Notes under the pieces: model-generated
The model's input: only the letters and a program-made list of their open reading frames with translations
Told to the model about the DNA's origin: nothing
The model's database searches: none
Shown here: piece by piece, positions 36,640-48,806 of the stretch
Numbering within the stretch: the first letter of the stretch is position 1
How the letters are laid out: each line of letters opens with the position of its first letter
Translations under genes and position numbers: made by a program
Assembly (NCBI GenBank): GCA_947652115.1
Contig: OX393564.1
Coordinates: 16,015,824-16,079,823, forward strand
DNA from: Blastomussa wellsi
Taxonomy: Eukaryota; Cnidaria; Anthozoa; Scleractinia; Plerogyridae
DNA: 64,000 nucleotides
Direction of reading: 5' to 3'

Positions 36640-39600
36640 AACCATCAGTAATATATTATACAAATCGTGATAACATCTGTGGCTTTTAATATAAGTCGAT
36701 AAGAAGCTCAGTCTGTGCAATATAACAGGTAAAAACGGTCAAACGATCAAGCGATGTTTGTGAGGTTTTATAATGAAAGTCGTCGACCGTTATGAATATT
36801 TCACGCTAAACATCTATTTTACCACAACCCAAAAAATAATTGTAGTGTACGTATTTGTTTTTTGTAGGTTGCATGCGCAAATAACATCGCTATTATGTAT
36901 GTTGTTGATGGATCAGTAACGCTGGGAAAAAGCTTAAACAGATACTGATTGGCTTTTTTGTAGAACAGCAATAGCATAGCGGAAATACTTAGAATTCTGT
37001 GGTTAACATGACAATAGTCCCTAAGTGTTTAGGTTGCCTTTTTGAAAGCATTTAAAAGTGAACAAGATGAAGCTAACCAATAGCGTTTTTGGCGTTTTAT
37101 CTAAGGTTTTAAACTCGCTGGATAATGGGCTTCAAGGGTTGAAAACACGATGAAGAAATAGCTGTCTATTTTTGTCATGGGAAAAGTGAATACCTCATAT
37201 TTGTTTAACGTTTTATAAGCACCAGAAAACAAAATAAACGATTTCCGCAAACAAACGTGATTAAAAAGACCGTTATTCCGTAACGTTATTAAAAAACATA
37301 GTAATATGTTCCCACAGATGCTGTATTGGATCACAAGTGAGATTTTTGTGCATGTTAACATTTCAAGTGTCGAAATCTCTGAAAAACATAAGCACGTTAG
37401 TACGTGCATCCGTGCATCATACATTTTGTAATATTGTAATGTTTAATTAGGTTTTTGGCTTGTTTCGTCAAAGCACTCTTCCATTTCTGGTCTATAAAAG
37501 CGTTCGGCTGTCTCGTCAAAAGGGTGCTTATTATTATATATCACATGGCAAAACCTTAGTCCTTATTTATAAGGACAGAGAAGAGCGCAAACATTCGAGA
37601 ACTGTCCGGTTGTTTCTTTTTTCCTTTCTTCTAACTTCTAAGGTTGTTCGTCATTTCCTTTGGTATTTAGGTACAACGGAATCGATCGACGAGGTTCCTG
37701 TAACTTTACTATCCACCACAACAGCTGTCTTGAATTCATTATACATCTGCGATCTACAAACGTGAATAAGGGTGTATAACACAACCATACAACTGCATTT
37801 GATCGTGTACTGAGCTGAGATTTGGAACTTCAAATAATGGTCATCGAGCACCAAATGCACGGTCAGTTATAGGAAACGAATACAGCTCAATTTGTTTTCA
37901 GTTTTCTATCGTCAAGAATTTAAAGATATTGGGAGTGAAATAAATGACCCTGAAATTATGAATCGAAGTAATATTTATATGCCAGATGATGTTCTTAATT
38001 CAACCCTGAGTATATAATAATTTTCAGTGCTATATTGTTTTAGACTGTCTACCTTCTATTTTGTTATTTTCTGTCTTTGTACCTGTATTATTTTCCTTAG
38101 TTTAGAATTATTATATTGCGAGGGCGTGAAATTCCAAAAAGCGGTGATTTGGGACATTGCACAATATTGTCCAAAGGAATGTTCCGCGGACAAACTTACG
38201 AACTAATAACCCACTACCTACCTTTCTGGAACATTTATTATCATAATTCGCATGTAAAAAAGCATGTGCCATATATTGTCCACTAAAGGCAGGGCCAATG
38301 TTGTGCCTCGATTTATATTGATTTGTTGTGTAAAGGGCTAACATGTTTTAACATGTTTTCAAAGTAACACTAACGCAAGATTCTAGTGTCTTAATCATTC
38401 ATTTCTGCTATTTAACTCTAACTGGAAAACAGATGAACAGTTTATACTATCCGCTACATAATAAAACAGGCGATCGCGCGCGCGGACGATATTTTCGTTC
38501 CGGAATTTTCTGATGCTGATGTTATTAGGTAACAAAATCATGTATGGTTTGAATTATGACCAGAACCAGAGGTGCATAATTCCAGAAGTCGACATCTGGG
38601 TATCAGGCAGAGTACCATGTCTTGCGCGAGTAGGCTAAAATATAGATTTAGCTAAGCCTAAAAGAGGAGCTCCAATATTATTTCTTTGGTGGCTAGGTTC
38701 TTTTAAAATAATTTGTGAAAATACCCTCAGAAAAATTGCTGTAAATGAAGTTACTGTCTTTTTACGCAGCTGCTAATATGAGAGATTCCATTGGTGAACC
38801 TATGCAGCAGACTGAAAAGGTACAGCTTGAGCCTGTGATCTATTTGAAAACAACTATCTGGTCAGCTATCACCTTAAAAAACCATGTGACCTTGACGTAG
38901 TCTACACCACGCGATATAATACCAAAGGGGAATTTTCGTTTTCTTCTTTCTTCCGCTGTTTGTAGTCTACCAGACAATACACATATTTGGAAAACAAGCT
39001 GATATTTTTCTTGGAATCGAATACAACCACGCATGAGCAGATTCCTATTCGTAGAAAAATCACTGTTGGATGCTAATGCGCATGAGCAGACCATTATTTA
39101 TAAGCAGTTATTTGTGGGCCATGTGGTAGGGTCTGGGCCAATGAAAAAGAGGGAAAAATGAATTGAATGATAGTTATACGCTCCAGTCACACAGTACTTT
39201 GAATAAATTTACAGATCAACCAAATCAAAATGTGACAGAAATTATCCTTCAATACTACACACTGAACTTTCCACGATAAGCTGTATAAAGGTGTGGGCTG
39301 AAATTAAGATAACTCAGTAACTTGAAGACAATACAAAATAAACAGGGATAAAATGGATTCCAAATTTATTTTATTTTTCACTTTATGGTATGTGTTGGTT
39401 TCTTTCTGGTACCATTTGGCCAACTGCAGGACCTGCAAAAATAAAATACAGCACAATTATAATATTATGTTGAGGTGAATAAGTTTTAGCCATAACCACT
39501 CAAGTGGAGATCCACCACCAAATAGTTACTCCACATAAGAAGATTTCAACACTTGTGCTAATTCTTTTTTGTCATGCTCATGAATGTTTTTCTCTTTATA

Positions 39601-41880
39601 GCTATTCGTAGAAGAGTTCCTTCGCCACTTTTGCCGATCTTTTAGTATTTTCCGAATCTTTATCTTCAAGCGCGCAATTTCTCAATTTCTTGCTGCGTCG
39701 ATGAAGCGAATCGACAATCCATGTTCTTACTTCGCTGTCCGTGAATATAAGACATTGCTCTTGGAAATCACGCATTGCGCGCTCAACCTACAGATTATTC
39801 ACTAATCTGCTAGCAGATTAGTAGGTTGCGCTGTTCCCAGAATTAACTGTAGGCTCTTAGTCAATAAGAAGACATATGGTGACTACAATGTATAATAATA
39901 AGGTGGTCACGGAGTGGTGGATCTGGGAAAAAAATTCTGGAATAATAATTGCATCAAATGGTAATTGATAAGTTTCTTGAGTGACCACATTATAAACATT
40001 GTAATTACAGATTTCAACTGCAAATTGATAAGCACATTTTTAGTAGAATTTGGAAGAATAGAAAATGCTTCATCAGGCATAAAAAGCTGTGTCAAGACTT
40101 TTCCATCTCACTTACCCAACAGAGAAGGTCCTGCGATTGTCTGACAGTTAAATAATAAAAACGGAAACTAGTCTTTCCCAGGGTAAACATAATTTGAGAG
40201 CAGCTTGTCTGAAGGGAAAGTTATAATTAAAGGTTTTCGTTCAAGCCTTGTTTATACATTATATTATTTTAAGTGCAGTTTGGGTCCCTGAGGTATCCAG
40301 CGGCTTCCACTGTTGTCAGCCAGCCCCTAAACCAAGTACCGCTCCCATGGCTGGCAAATCCCCGCAGCACAGCCATGAGCCCCCACGCCAAGCATCCAGG
40401 CACCCGTCACACTGCCAAGCAGTGGAAATAGGGAAGGGGAGGAGGAAAGAAGACAGTTAAAATGCCCAGCACAAGACCGACAAGGCTGCACGATGAATGC
40501 TGCTGTGTGACTGAATGGACCATGTGAGCCTGTGAGCCCAGGATGTAGACCGCTTACCGCTACCACTCTTTGTTGTTAACTTTGTTAAAATATGCATTTT
40601 AACCACATTAAAAAATTAAATGAGGCAAAAATTGATTTATTTTAGGTGCTTTTATTGTTATTATGCTCTAATTTCCTGTTGGACAGCAAAAATGGTTTTC
40701 CTCCTTTAAGGGCTAATAAAACAATGTTAAATTAGTTTAAAAAAATGCATAATTTGCCGCATAATGTACCTTTCTTGCCGCATAATTCCCCTTGAAAATG
40801 CCGCAGAATTTCCCTTTTATTGCAGCACCCTATAGATCAGAAGCCCTGTTTTTACTTCATTTTTACTGCTGAGGCAGAAATAAAAAAGGCTCATAAATTT
40901 TATATCTGGGAGTGAGGTTTAATGTCCATAGTCCAATTAGAGAGAGTCCACATAAAAGAGGTTTTATTAAGTAATTTGCGAGAATTTTGATGTGACATAG
41001 AAAATTTCCTGTATTACTGAGCTGCCCATGTTGCAACAAACCAGGTATTTACAGGTAGTAATATATTACTAAACCCTTGATTTCATTAAAATGACCCTCA
41101 AAGTATTTCTCCAAAGAACTTTCATGACAAGATGGAATAAATTAATGAAAGAAAATAACATAACATAAAATTCAAACACTAATCAAACAGACCAACTTTG
41201 GCAACAAATCCAAACAATCTCTAATTTTCATTGTTGTTGATTAAGGAGCCATCTATTTGCTTTTCACAAAGTTAAACAGTGACAGTATTTATGTGGTTTG
41301 TTGATAGAACGAGACAACTTAAATTTAGCTGTTAAACCTTCAGATAATGATTTCAATCCACAAAACAAAGATCTGCTTAAAAATACTTGCAAAAAATGCA
41401 ACAAAAACAAAGTCTGGGGTAGCCTTAGACATACGGGCACTTCCTGACTGGGTGGGGGGGGGGGGGGGGGGCGCTGTGTTTTCCGAACCCTAAACAATTA
41501 TACACTGCACCCCAAATGTGTGAGTGTAAAACCGGTATTAAAACGCCCAAAAATTACAATAAAAACTAAACTTTCCCAGTTTACACGCTTATTCAAACTT
41601 TCACATATTCTACCAGTAAAGCGACATCACGAATTCCTCACGGGGAGGAAAGTAAATTGGCAAGCGGTCACAAATATCATACTCGAACACAAAGAACTTT
41701 ATAAACCAGAGGTCGTTAAAGAAATGAAAACATGGCTCAGAAGAAGTGGCTAGCTTTACTAAATCTGAAAACTTTCTGCTCTGATTAAGGTTAATACAAA
41801 ACACTCCGTCAAAATCGCTACACCAGTTGCAGGGAAATCCATTAACATTTTGAAAATACAATTATAAACAGCAACGAACA
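36640..41880. other. Intergenic DNA between acidic paralogues 1 and 2, left part
   Basis: No supported gene. A GC-rich island at about 40270-40460 stands out against AT-rich surroundings and looks like an unidentified insertion. A run of 18 G lies at 41454-41471. Confidence 0.4.
39801..39822. repeat. Perfect 22-bp palindrome
   Basis: ACTAATCTGC and its exact inverse meet at a central TA. CAACCTAC and GTAGGTTG flank it as an outer, offset pair. Confidence 0.7.
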
Positions 41881-41886
41881 GGCTTA

Positions 41887-42175
41887 CCTCAGCTCCGTCC
41901 AGGTTTCCATTGAATGATGTTCGTCTGCAATAGACGACGAATTGACGCTGGTGTATTTCAACGAAGCAGTCCAGTTTTTTATTCAAATCACACGCCATCA
42001 TCCCCATTAAATTCGCCTCTACTACTTGATCACGTATTATGCTTTGCAATGGAGCAATAACAATGATACTAGAAAAGTCTGTTCCTCTTCGCATTTTCCT
42101 TCGCACTCCGCACATCAAAACAAACGACTGAAAAATTTAACTCTTGTCGAATCCTGTTGGTAACACCATGACACA
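41887..42175 (-). pseudogene. RecQ-like helicase exon, damaged
   Basis: The frame reads SIIVIAPLQSIIRDQV, the usual look of helicase motif Ia in RecQ-type proteins, 27 to 12 codons after a LPTGFDKS segment where the Walker A lysine and serine remain but the glycine before the lysine is Asp. A TAA at 42137-42139 directly follows that motif. The exon ends at ..GAE with a clean GTAAGC donor at 41886-41881. So an intron boundary survives although the coding sequence has a nonsense codon. The other helicase motifs are not in reach. Confidence 0.45.
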
Positions 42176-43082
42176 TTGCACTTTCTTGTTTTGGCTTCAA
42201 CGTACTAAAAGATGCGAGTCCCGTTGCGCTCAGCTTCGCTCAGGCACACCATTGCGATTCAAAAGTCTTCCACGAAATTCTTCTGCCATTAATTTTGATC
42301 AGTTCTAAAATCTCAAGTCACGCTCGAGTTATTTGCGCGAAAATGTTGATAACTTCTTGTCAAACTTGTCAATCAAAGTACCACGCCGCACCAATCAGAG
42401 GCCTTCGTTCGTGGGCGAACGAAGTTTTTCAGAATCGAGGGGTTTGCGGGCAAGCGTTCCCTTTCTTCCCCTCCCCATTCTTTTCCCTTTTTGCCCTCGC
42501 CCCAATTTTCGCGCGGCCAGAAATCGCTCTTCGCTCTTAGCTCGGGCGGGAACGCTTGACACGCAGGCTAAGAAATCAAGGAACTAATTGAAAATGCTGT
42601 TCCAGAAAATGCAAAAAATTCAAAAAATATGCTGTTAACGTCTTTAAAGGTAAGGGAAACTTATGAGTCAACATTAATTCAGTCATCTGTGTTCTTCAAT
42701 GAGCCATTAGTGGGATAGCTATAAGTTATGAAATATAATTATAACTGAAGTACTTACTTCACGGTACTGTAATATAAATCGTTTTCATCCAACTTTTAGC
42801 GTAGCGAAAAGTTAGAAAACTTGCAACCGCGCTGGAAAATATGGAGCTCGAGGAAACGCCAAACGTGGTTAAAAGTGCTTTTACGTGGAAGTATGAAATG
42901 TCGAAGGAAAACCATACAGTCGAAACACCATGAAAGCAATTCGTGAAGGACTAGACAGATTTTTAAAACCAAATAAATGATGAACAAAAGTTCAGAGTAC
43001 TGCGTGGCACTTGGATAGTTCAAATAACTAAAAAATTATAAAAGAAAAAGTGACAAAAAATATTGCTAAAGCACCAAACGTT

Positions 43083-43354
43083 GTGGGAGGCGCAGTGGCC
43101 TAATGGTTAGTGCGCTGGACTCCGGATCGGACGGTTCGGGTTCGTGTGTTCTTGGGTAAGACACTTTACTCTCACAGTGCCTCTCTTCACCCAGGTGTAT
43201 AAATGGGTACCGGCGAATTTACTGCTGGGGGGTAACCCTGCGATGGACTAGCATCCCATCCAGGGGGGAGTAGAAATACTCTCTGTCGCTTCATGCTACA
43301 GAAACCGGGATAAGCTCCGGCCTGATGGGTCACTAGGCCCGAATGCAGACTTAC
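43083..43354 (+). repeat. tRNA-derived SINE with a conserved central domain
   Basis: The head carries the A box TGGCCTAATGGTTAGTGCG and the B box region GGTTCGGGTTCG. The body has CCAGGTGTATAAATGGGTAC and GCGATGGACTAGCATCCCAT, which I recall as part of a widespread eumetazoan SINE domain (possibly Nin-DC). It ends against the hammerhead at 43357. Confidence 0.7.
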
Positions 43355-43356
43355 CT

Positions 43357-43391
43357 ACCAAACGTTTCGGGCTAGGCCCTTCATCAGTGGT
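43357..43391 (-). ncRNA. Type I minimal hammerhead ribozyme, apparently intact
   Basis: Read on the minus strand: stem I ACCA, core CTGATGA, stem II GGGC-CTA-GCCC after one A, core GAAA, a one-pair stem III (C and G), cleavage triplet GTT, then TGGT, which pairs with ACCA. All the conserved core bases are present. Minimal hammerheads of this form are known from the terminal repeats of Penelope-like elements, and a Penelope-like GIY-YIG region lies about 230 bp upstream on the same strand. Confidence 0.75.
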
Positions 43392-43619
43392 GTTTAACGT
43401 GCGCATAACGACAACAGATACGCGAGTCAACGTTCATTCAAATAGCAAGAAATGCAGCGCGCAGTGATGGACGCGCGCGCAAAGTTACAAAAAAGAGAAA
43501 TTAATGTTCATCCCCCTTGGCTTTGTAGTGCCCAGCATGAAGATTAGCCGCATTTCCAGTCGCTTAGGGTAGATGTTGTTACCCGAGCAGAGCTTGAGAC
43601 CGCGAATCTCGGCGTCGGA

Positions 43620-44115
43620 TCAGGAGTGGTCAAATCCGTTAAAATGCTCAGCGACGGTTAAACCCCGAGAATTCTTTTCGGTGCTCCGAAGGTTTTCTCC
43701 AAAAAGTTCTCGGAGGGTGCGGCCGGTTTCCCCGACATCGAGAGCTGAGCATGGACGCCACGAAATGCAGTAAATTAAGTTACTGGAATCACAGCTGAAA
43801 TGTTCTTTGATGTTAATAGAACAATTTGGTCCATCCACAGTTTGAGAGAAGCCAACATGTTGACAGGTGCAGCATCTCGGATGGAGTTGTTCCAGTGGGA
43901 GTGGAGGATCGATTTGCGACATTAGCATGCATCATGATGTTTTTGATGTTGCGGTCTCTACAGTATGCTGGGAGAGGGGCGTCTGTAAAGATCCTTCCGG
44001 TTTCTGGGTCGTTGTCCAAAACATGGAAGTTGCCAAGTAGGATTTTCTCAATCTGCTCATTTAGAGGGTGGTAGGTCAGAACACCATCAACACCATCAAC
44101 AGCCTTGAAAACCAA
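43620..44115 (-). pseudogene. Penelope-like element: RT end and GIY-YIG endonuclease, broken
   Basis: Two overlapping minus-strand frames (44115-43813 and 43928-43620) carry a segment with YHPLNEQI and CRDRNIKNI, then a Cys-rich linker and a GIY-YIG-like nuclease with NLIYCI, VGETGRTLRE and a downstream Glu-Asn-Leu. The second motif tyrosine is Asp (LDVGETG). A frame change separates the two parts near 43920. Upstream RT is missing. It sits just 5' of a hammerhead on the same strand, as in Penelope terminal repeats. The family assignment comes from the GIY-YIG plus hammerhead pairing. Confidence 0.7.
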
Positions 44116-44319
44116 CGCGCGATGAAACAGAGTGACTTACAGCTCAATACAACAACTGGTGGGCTGAAGTAATTCATCCTGAGCGAGAGAGCGACGAAAA
44201 ATCATCCTGGTGATACAAACGACAACGAAGATGAGACTCGGTCGGTGATGATGGCATAGCCAGGAAATCCCCGTTGTCGTGTAACGTTCCTGGAGATGTA
44301 TTTGGTGAAAAGGGAGCAA

Positions 44320-44689
44320 AGATGCTATGCCCTGTGGCAAGTACAAAGAACCACAACGCGAGCTCTTTCTCTCTAACAGATTATACCTGGTTTGCAACGT
44401 ACCGATGGGAAAGGACAAGCTTGAAAATCTACTCACGGACATGTGCAAGAACGCTGGTCTTGCGCATATTTATACTTCTCACTGAATTCGAGCCACGTCG
44501 GTAACCGTTCTTAAAGTTGCTGGTTTAGAAAACTGCCAAGTGAAGAGCGTAACAGGCCACGCAAGTGATAAGTCCATGGAGTCTTACAGTACCCGGCCAA
44601 CCATTGAACAACCGTTTGAGTCATCAGCAATCGCCAGCAGATTTATAACACAGCAGAATTCAGTTCAACCAGTGCATGCCGCTGTTTAA
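44320..44689 (+). pseudogene. Tyrosine recombinase C-terminal fragment (Crypton/DUF3504-like)
   Basis: One frame runs from about 44320 to a TAA at 44687-44689, broken by TGA at 44483-44485. Around the stop it shows H-x-x-R (with the stop as x) followed by ATSVTVL, then SVTGHASDKSMESYS. This gives the catalytic Arg, the G-H pair and the final Tyr of the tyrosine-recombinase fold in normal spacing. The N-terminal half with the first catalytic Arg is not seen. It abuts the Penelope fragment, in the opposite orientation. Confidence 0.5.
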
Positions 44690-45616
44690 CCTCAAGCTAT
44701 TTCATCTTTTTCAGCCACGTCCTCGGCCGCCATTCAGCAACAAAGCCAAGTTCACCAACAGTCCACTTTCAATGTGAATCCTTCAACTGCCCCAAACTTT
44801 TCACATTCTGTGTTTCATGGCTGTAATTTCTTTTTCAGCCCACGTAGAGACAATGTAAATAATTAGCTTTTCCCCCAAAATTTTACGACTGTGCTTGTGA
44901 ACAGTGCAAAAGTAGAAAGCGCCAAATTTTCGAGTTTCTAGGGGGTGTTGCGAGAGCATTTTTGACACGACAACCTGTCAAGTTTTTAACCAATCACAGT
45001 TAAAATAAAATGAATCCAACCGGCTCTTTTTTCGTTCAAGTGAGACACGTGAAAATTAATCGGAGGGTTATAAAATAATTAAACCCCTTTCTGGCTTACT
45101 GGTATATTGGGGGATAACGCCCACGGCTGAAAGATTGTCCTCAAAATTTCACAGTTGCAGTTGCACTGATGCAGTGGTCTGCAAAACCAAACCGTCGCTC
45201 GTCTCCAAACTATGTCACAAGATTTTCGTCAGCCAGTATGTTGTTGGTTTTGTTTGCTTTTGTTCAGTTTTTGGTGTCACTTGTTTCCAGCGTTTCTTGT
45301 GACGGGAATAATAAACTGCCCCATGCCTTGCTTCAGTTAGAAGACATTCATTAAGCGATATGGAGACTACGAAAAATAAATGCAATGAGATGAGTTGTTT
45401 CGTAAACTAAAAATGGTGTTTTATTTTGTTGACTGCAAAAGCGCTCGAAGAAAACAAGTTGTGCTTTCCATCTGTATGTATGTTTGTTTACGGTGGAAAA
45501 TCAAATGGAACGAGCCTTTCCACTGGATAGTTTCCGTACAGAAGGAATTCGAATTCTCGGAAAATCACCGTACCATTTGCTTTTTTCGCACTGTTACCAT
45601 TTTCCTAGATGAAATA

Positions 45617-45767
45617 TGTTGGGTCCGTAAAGGTACCAAGACGACAGGCATAAACACGACATGCTTTAATACGATCGATTCATACAGCTAGAACCAACGA
45701 CAACACGAACAACACTGAGACATCGCTACTGCCGGTCAGCGGTCAGTTAGGACTTCATGTTACTACA
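45617..45767 (-). repeat. 3' LTR (151 bp)
   Basis: On the plus strand it begins TGTTGGGTCCGTAAAGG and ends TTCATGTTACTACA. One G/A difference from the other LTR, at CACGAACAAC versus CACAAACAAC. Confidence 0.95.
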
Positions 45768-45841
45768 TCTTCCTTTTTTTTAAATTAACTAAATGTCAAT
45801 AAGGACATTACTGTTCTCAAGTGTCCTGAGTGAAACTAATC

Positions 45842-46433
45842 TTAGCATTGTTCAATAAGTCTGTCCGGTCTTCTAAGAGCTCCTCTAGGTCTAAGGCGTG
45901 TCAGCATAGGTTCAGGCTGCAAGGGCTTGTCTACTGCTGGTTGGTCCTCAGGGACAGATAGTTCTTCATAGCCTTCTTGGCTGGCTCCAGGAGCTGAGGG
46001 TACATCTGGGTTCATCTCTCTTCTTGGTATTGGCTCGTGGCTCTCATAGCCTTCATTTTGGGGTGAGACCGGAGGATTTCCCTCAAAAACTCTTTGTGTC
46101 ATCCGCCGATTCCTTCTCACTTGGCCATTTCGGGTCTGTATGACTACTGATCTTGGAGACTCGTGTTGCTTAATTACTCTCCCTTCTGCTTTCAGATCAG
46201 GAATCCAAACACGGCCAAGTATTCGTACTCTTATTCAAGACCGTCTTCATAGTTTGGACCGCCCTTTCCACTTCTCCGTTGGACTGGGAGAGATATCTTG
46301 GAGATGAGGTTATGTGCTGAAACTGCCAGTCTGTGGAAAAGGTGGTGAACTCGCGTGAATCAAACTGCGGGCCGTTGTCGCTAAAAAAGATGTCTGGAAT
46401 CCCATGTCGACTGAAGGTCCTCTTAAGTTGCAA
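45842..46433 (-). pseudogene. Integrase core end and C-terminal tail, broken
   Basis: The frame 46433-46197 resumes the integrase core, including SDNGPQFDS and the later Glu (NGEVERAVQ), so two catalytic acidic residues lie here, and stops after PCLDS. A second frame (46120-45842) encodes a Pro/Arg-rich tail reaching the polypurine side near the LTR. Sequence is missing between the three integrase pieces (near 46440-46475 and near 46130-46197), probably by deletion. Confidence 0.7.
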
Positions 46434-46469
46434 GATAGTCTGGGCAGAGTTTACATTCTTGGACTTGAC

Positions 46470-48806
46470 TTATCGCCTCGTCTCGTCTCGTGAAAAGTAA
46501 TCTACGGCTAGGAGGTAATGTTTATCCTTGTGCTGAAAGAAGTCTACGCCAACTCTGCTCCACGGTCGTTCTGGAAACTCAGTACCTTTCATTGGCTCAA
46601 TGCGTTCTCTGCGATATTCCTCACACATGGCACAGTTCTGCACAATTCTTGTAATGTCTTGGGAGATTCCAGGCCACCACACCGAGGAGGCCGCATTCGC
46701 ACGTGTTTTGGTAATCCCTTGATGACCATCATGAAGACGCCTTAATACATCTGCTCTTAGCCTTGGAGGTATAATAATTCGTCGTCCTCTCAGAAGCAGA
46801 CCGTCGTGGAGGGAGATGTTGCCACGTTCACTCCAGTATTTAGCTATTGGCCCATGGACTCTTCGTTTCTCTTCAGGCCATCCATTCTGTACATACTGCA
46901 TCACAGTTTTAAGTGTGTCATCATTCTTCAACTCAGAACGTATCTCATCTAACCGCTGGTCTGAGGCAGGTAGGGTTACCAATACAGCATTCACATAGCA
47001 CTCGACTTCGTCATGTAGGTCGTTCCATGACTTAGGCTCCTGGGCTTTACCCTCCTGGGGTGATCGAGACAATGACTCAGCTGTGTACAAGAGTTCGCCA
47101 GGAACATGTGCAATGGCAAAGTAAAATCTCATGAGTCTCATCCTGAAGCGTTGTATGCGCACTGGTAGCTCGTCAATCAGCTTTGTGGAAAACAACGGAA
47201 TCAATGGCTTGTGATCTGTTTTCACTTTAAATCTCATTCCGATCAAGAATTCAGCCCAGTGTTCAAGTGCCCATGTGATAGCCAAGGCCTCTTTTTCGAT
47301 CTGGGCATACCGACGCTCTGTCTCGGTCATTGATCTGCTAGCATAGCCCACTGGCCTCATCTCACCGGACGGCTGCTTCTGCATAAGGACTGCACCAAGT
47401 CCAAAACTGCTGGCATCAGATAAGACCATGGTCTCCTTCTCTGGATCGTACAGTGCAAGAACTTGGTCGGATGCCATGTCTGCTTTCAGCTGTTGAAAGG
47501 CTTCTTGTTGGGCTGTGCCCCACACCCACGCGCTCTCCTTCTTAAGCAAGTCTCTTAAGGGTTTCGTCTTCTCAGCCAGATTTGGGCAAAACTTCATAAG
47601 GTGGTTGACCAAACCTAAGAAACGTCTCAGGTCTGCAATGTTCTGGGGTTCTGCCATGTCGGTGATAGCTTTGACCTTGGAAGGATCTTTCCTGATTCCA
47701 TCACTGTCGATGATTTGGCCCAAGTATTGCAACATGGACTGAGAAAATGAACACTTCTCAAGGTTGAGTGTTAGTTTCCTCTCGACTAGCTTAAGTCGTT
47801 TGTCATGTTCCGCTTGGTCTCTCCCGATGATTAGAATATCACCCATGCGGCACTTGACCCCCTCTATTCCAGAGAGTTCTTTGTACATCCTCTTTTGGAA
47901 ATATTCTGGGGCTGAGGGTATGCCGAAGGGAAGACGCTTAAACATGTAACGGCCGAAGGGCGTAATAAAGGTAGTTAGCTTGGCACTTTCTGGGTTTAGG
48001 ACTATCTGATGAAACCCTGAGTTGTCATCAAGTTTGGAGAATACTGATCCTTCTGTAAGGCTTCCCAGTGTCTCTTCAACTGTTGGCATTTGATAGACTT
48101 CTCGGCGGACTGCTTGGTTAAGCCTTGTGAGATCAACACATATCCGCACCCTTCCATCGGCCTTTGGCACTACCACAATCGGTGAACACCATTCTGTCGG
48201 CTCGTCTACTGGTTCAATAACGTCCAGTTGTTCCATACGTTTGATCTCCTCCTGCACTTGCTTCATAAGTGGCAGTGGTACTCGCCTGGGAGTGGTCAGA
48301 CAAAAGGGTGTGGCCCCTTCCTTCAAATGAATTGTATGCTCACCCTCCAATTTGCCAAGGCCTTGAAAGAGTGTCGGGTACTGCTTGACAATGTCCCCCT
48401 TAGTCGCTGATTGGAGTGGATGGCTATCAGGCGTTTGATGGACAGCTTTAACACTGTATGTACCTGGGATTTCATGGATAAGACCAAGACTTCGGATAGC
48501 GGGTATCCCAAGAAGCAACTTGGATGCCCCACTGACTACGTACACTCGTTCTTCAATGACTGTTTTGTCTTGTTTGAGGTTCATGACTGCACATCAAAGG
48601 CTCTTTAAAGGAACATCCCCTGCTCCGACAAGTTTTTTGTCAGATTTTGAAAGTGTCCCATATGAGGACTTGTAGATGTGCTCAGGCATCACAGACACTT
48701 GTGCTCCTGTGTCGATGCACCATGTCAGCGTGTCTTGGTCTTGAATCTTGAGTTTGACATGCCATTCAGGGTCGGACCTACTGATTTGAGAGTTTGCTGC
48801 TGGTTC
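46470..48806 (-). pseudogene. pol of the gypsy element: protease, RT, RNase H, start of integrase
   Basis: The frame continues from gag past its TAG. Protease shows C-I-D-T-G-A near 48710. A TGA at 48594-48596 interrupts the link to RT, and a 704-codon frame opens at 48584. RT has KLDDNSGFHQI, but the catalytic Y/M-x-D-D site reads CRMGDILI, so the first catalytic Asp is Gly. RNase H shows VLSDASSFGLGAVL, YAQIEKEALA and TDHKPL. The integrase zinc region has H..H (HDGHQG) and C-x2-C (CAMC), followed by the start of the core (VGVDFFQ, LAVDYFSR), then stops at 46470. Nonsense, active-site loss and truncation all fall in this copy. Confidence 0.85.

Noticed and set aside
41520..41753. Lys-rich 77-codon plus-strand frame as a gene
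   Set aside because: No domain, no promoter or splice support, and it overlaps the region just beyond the helicase pseudoexon on the other strand.
43083..43160. Functional tRNA gene
   Set aside because: A and B boxes are present, but the sequence continues into a SINE body and the acceptor stem does not close.
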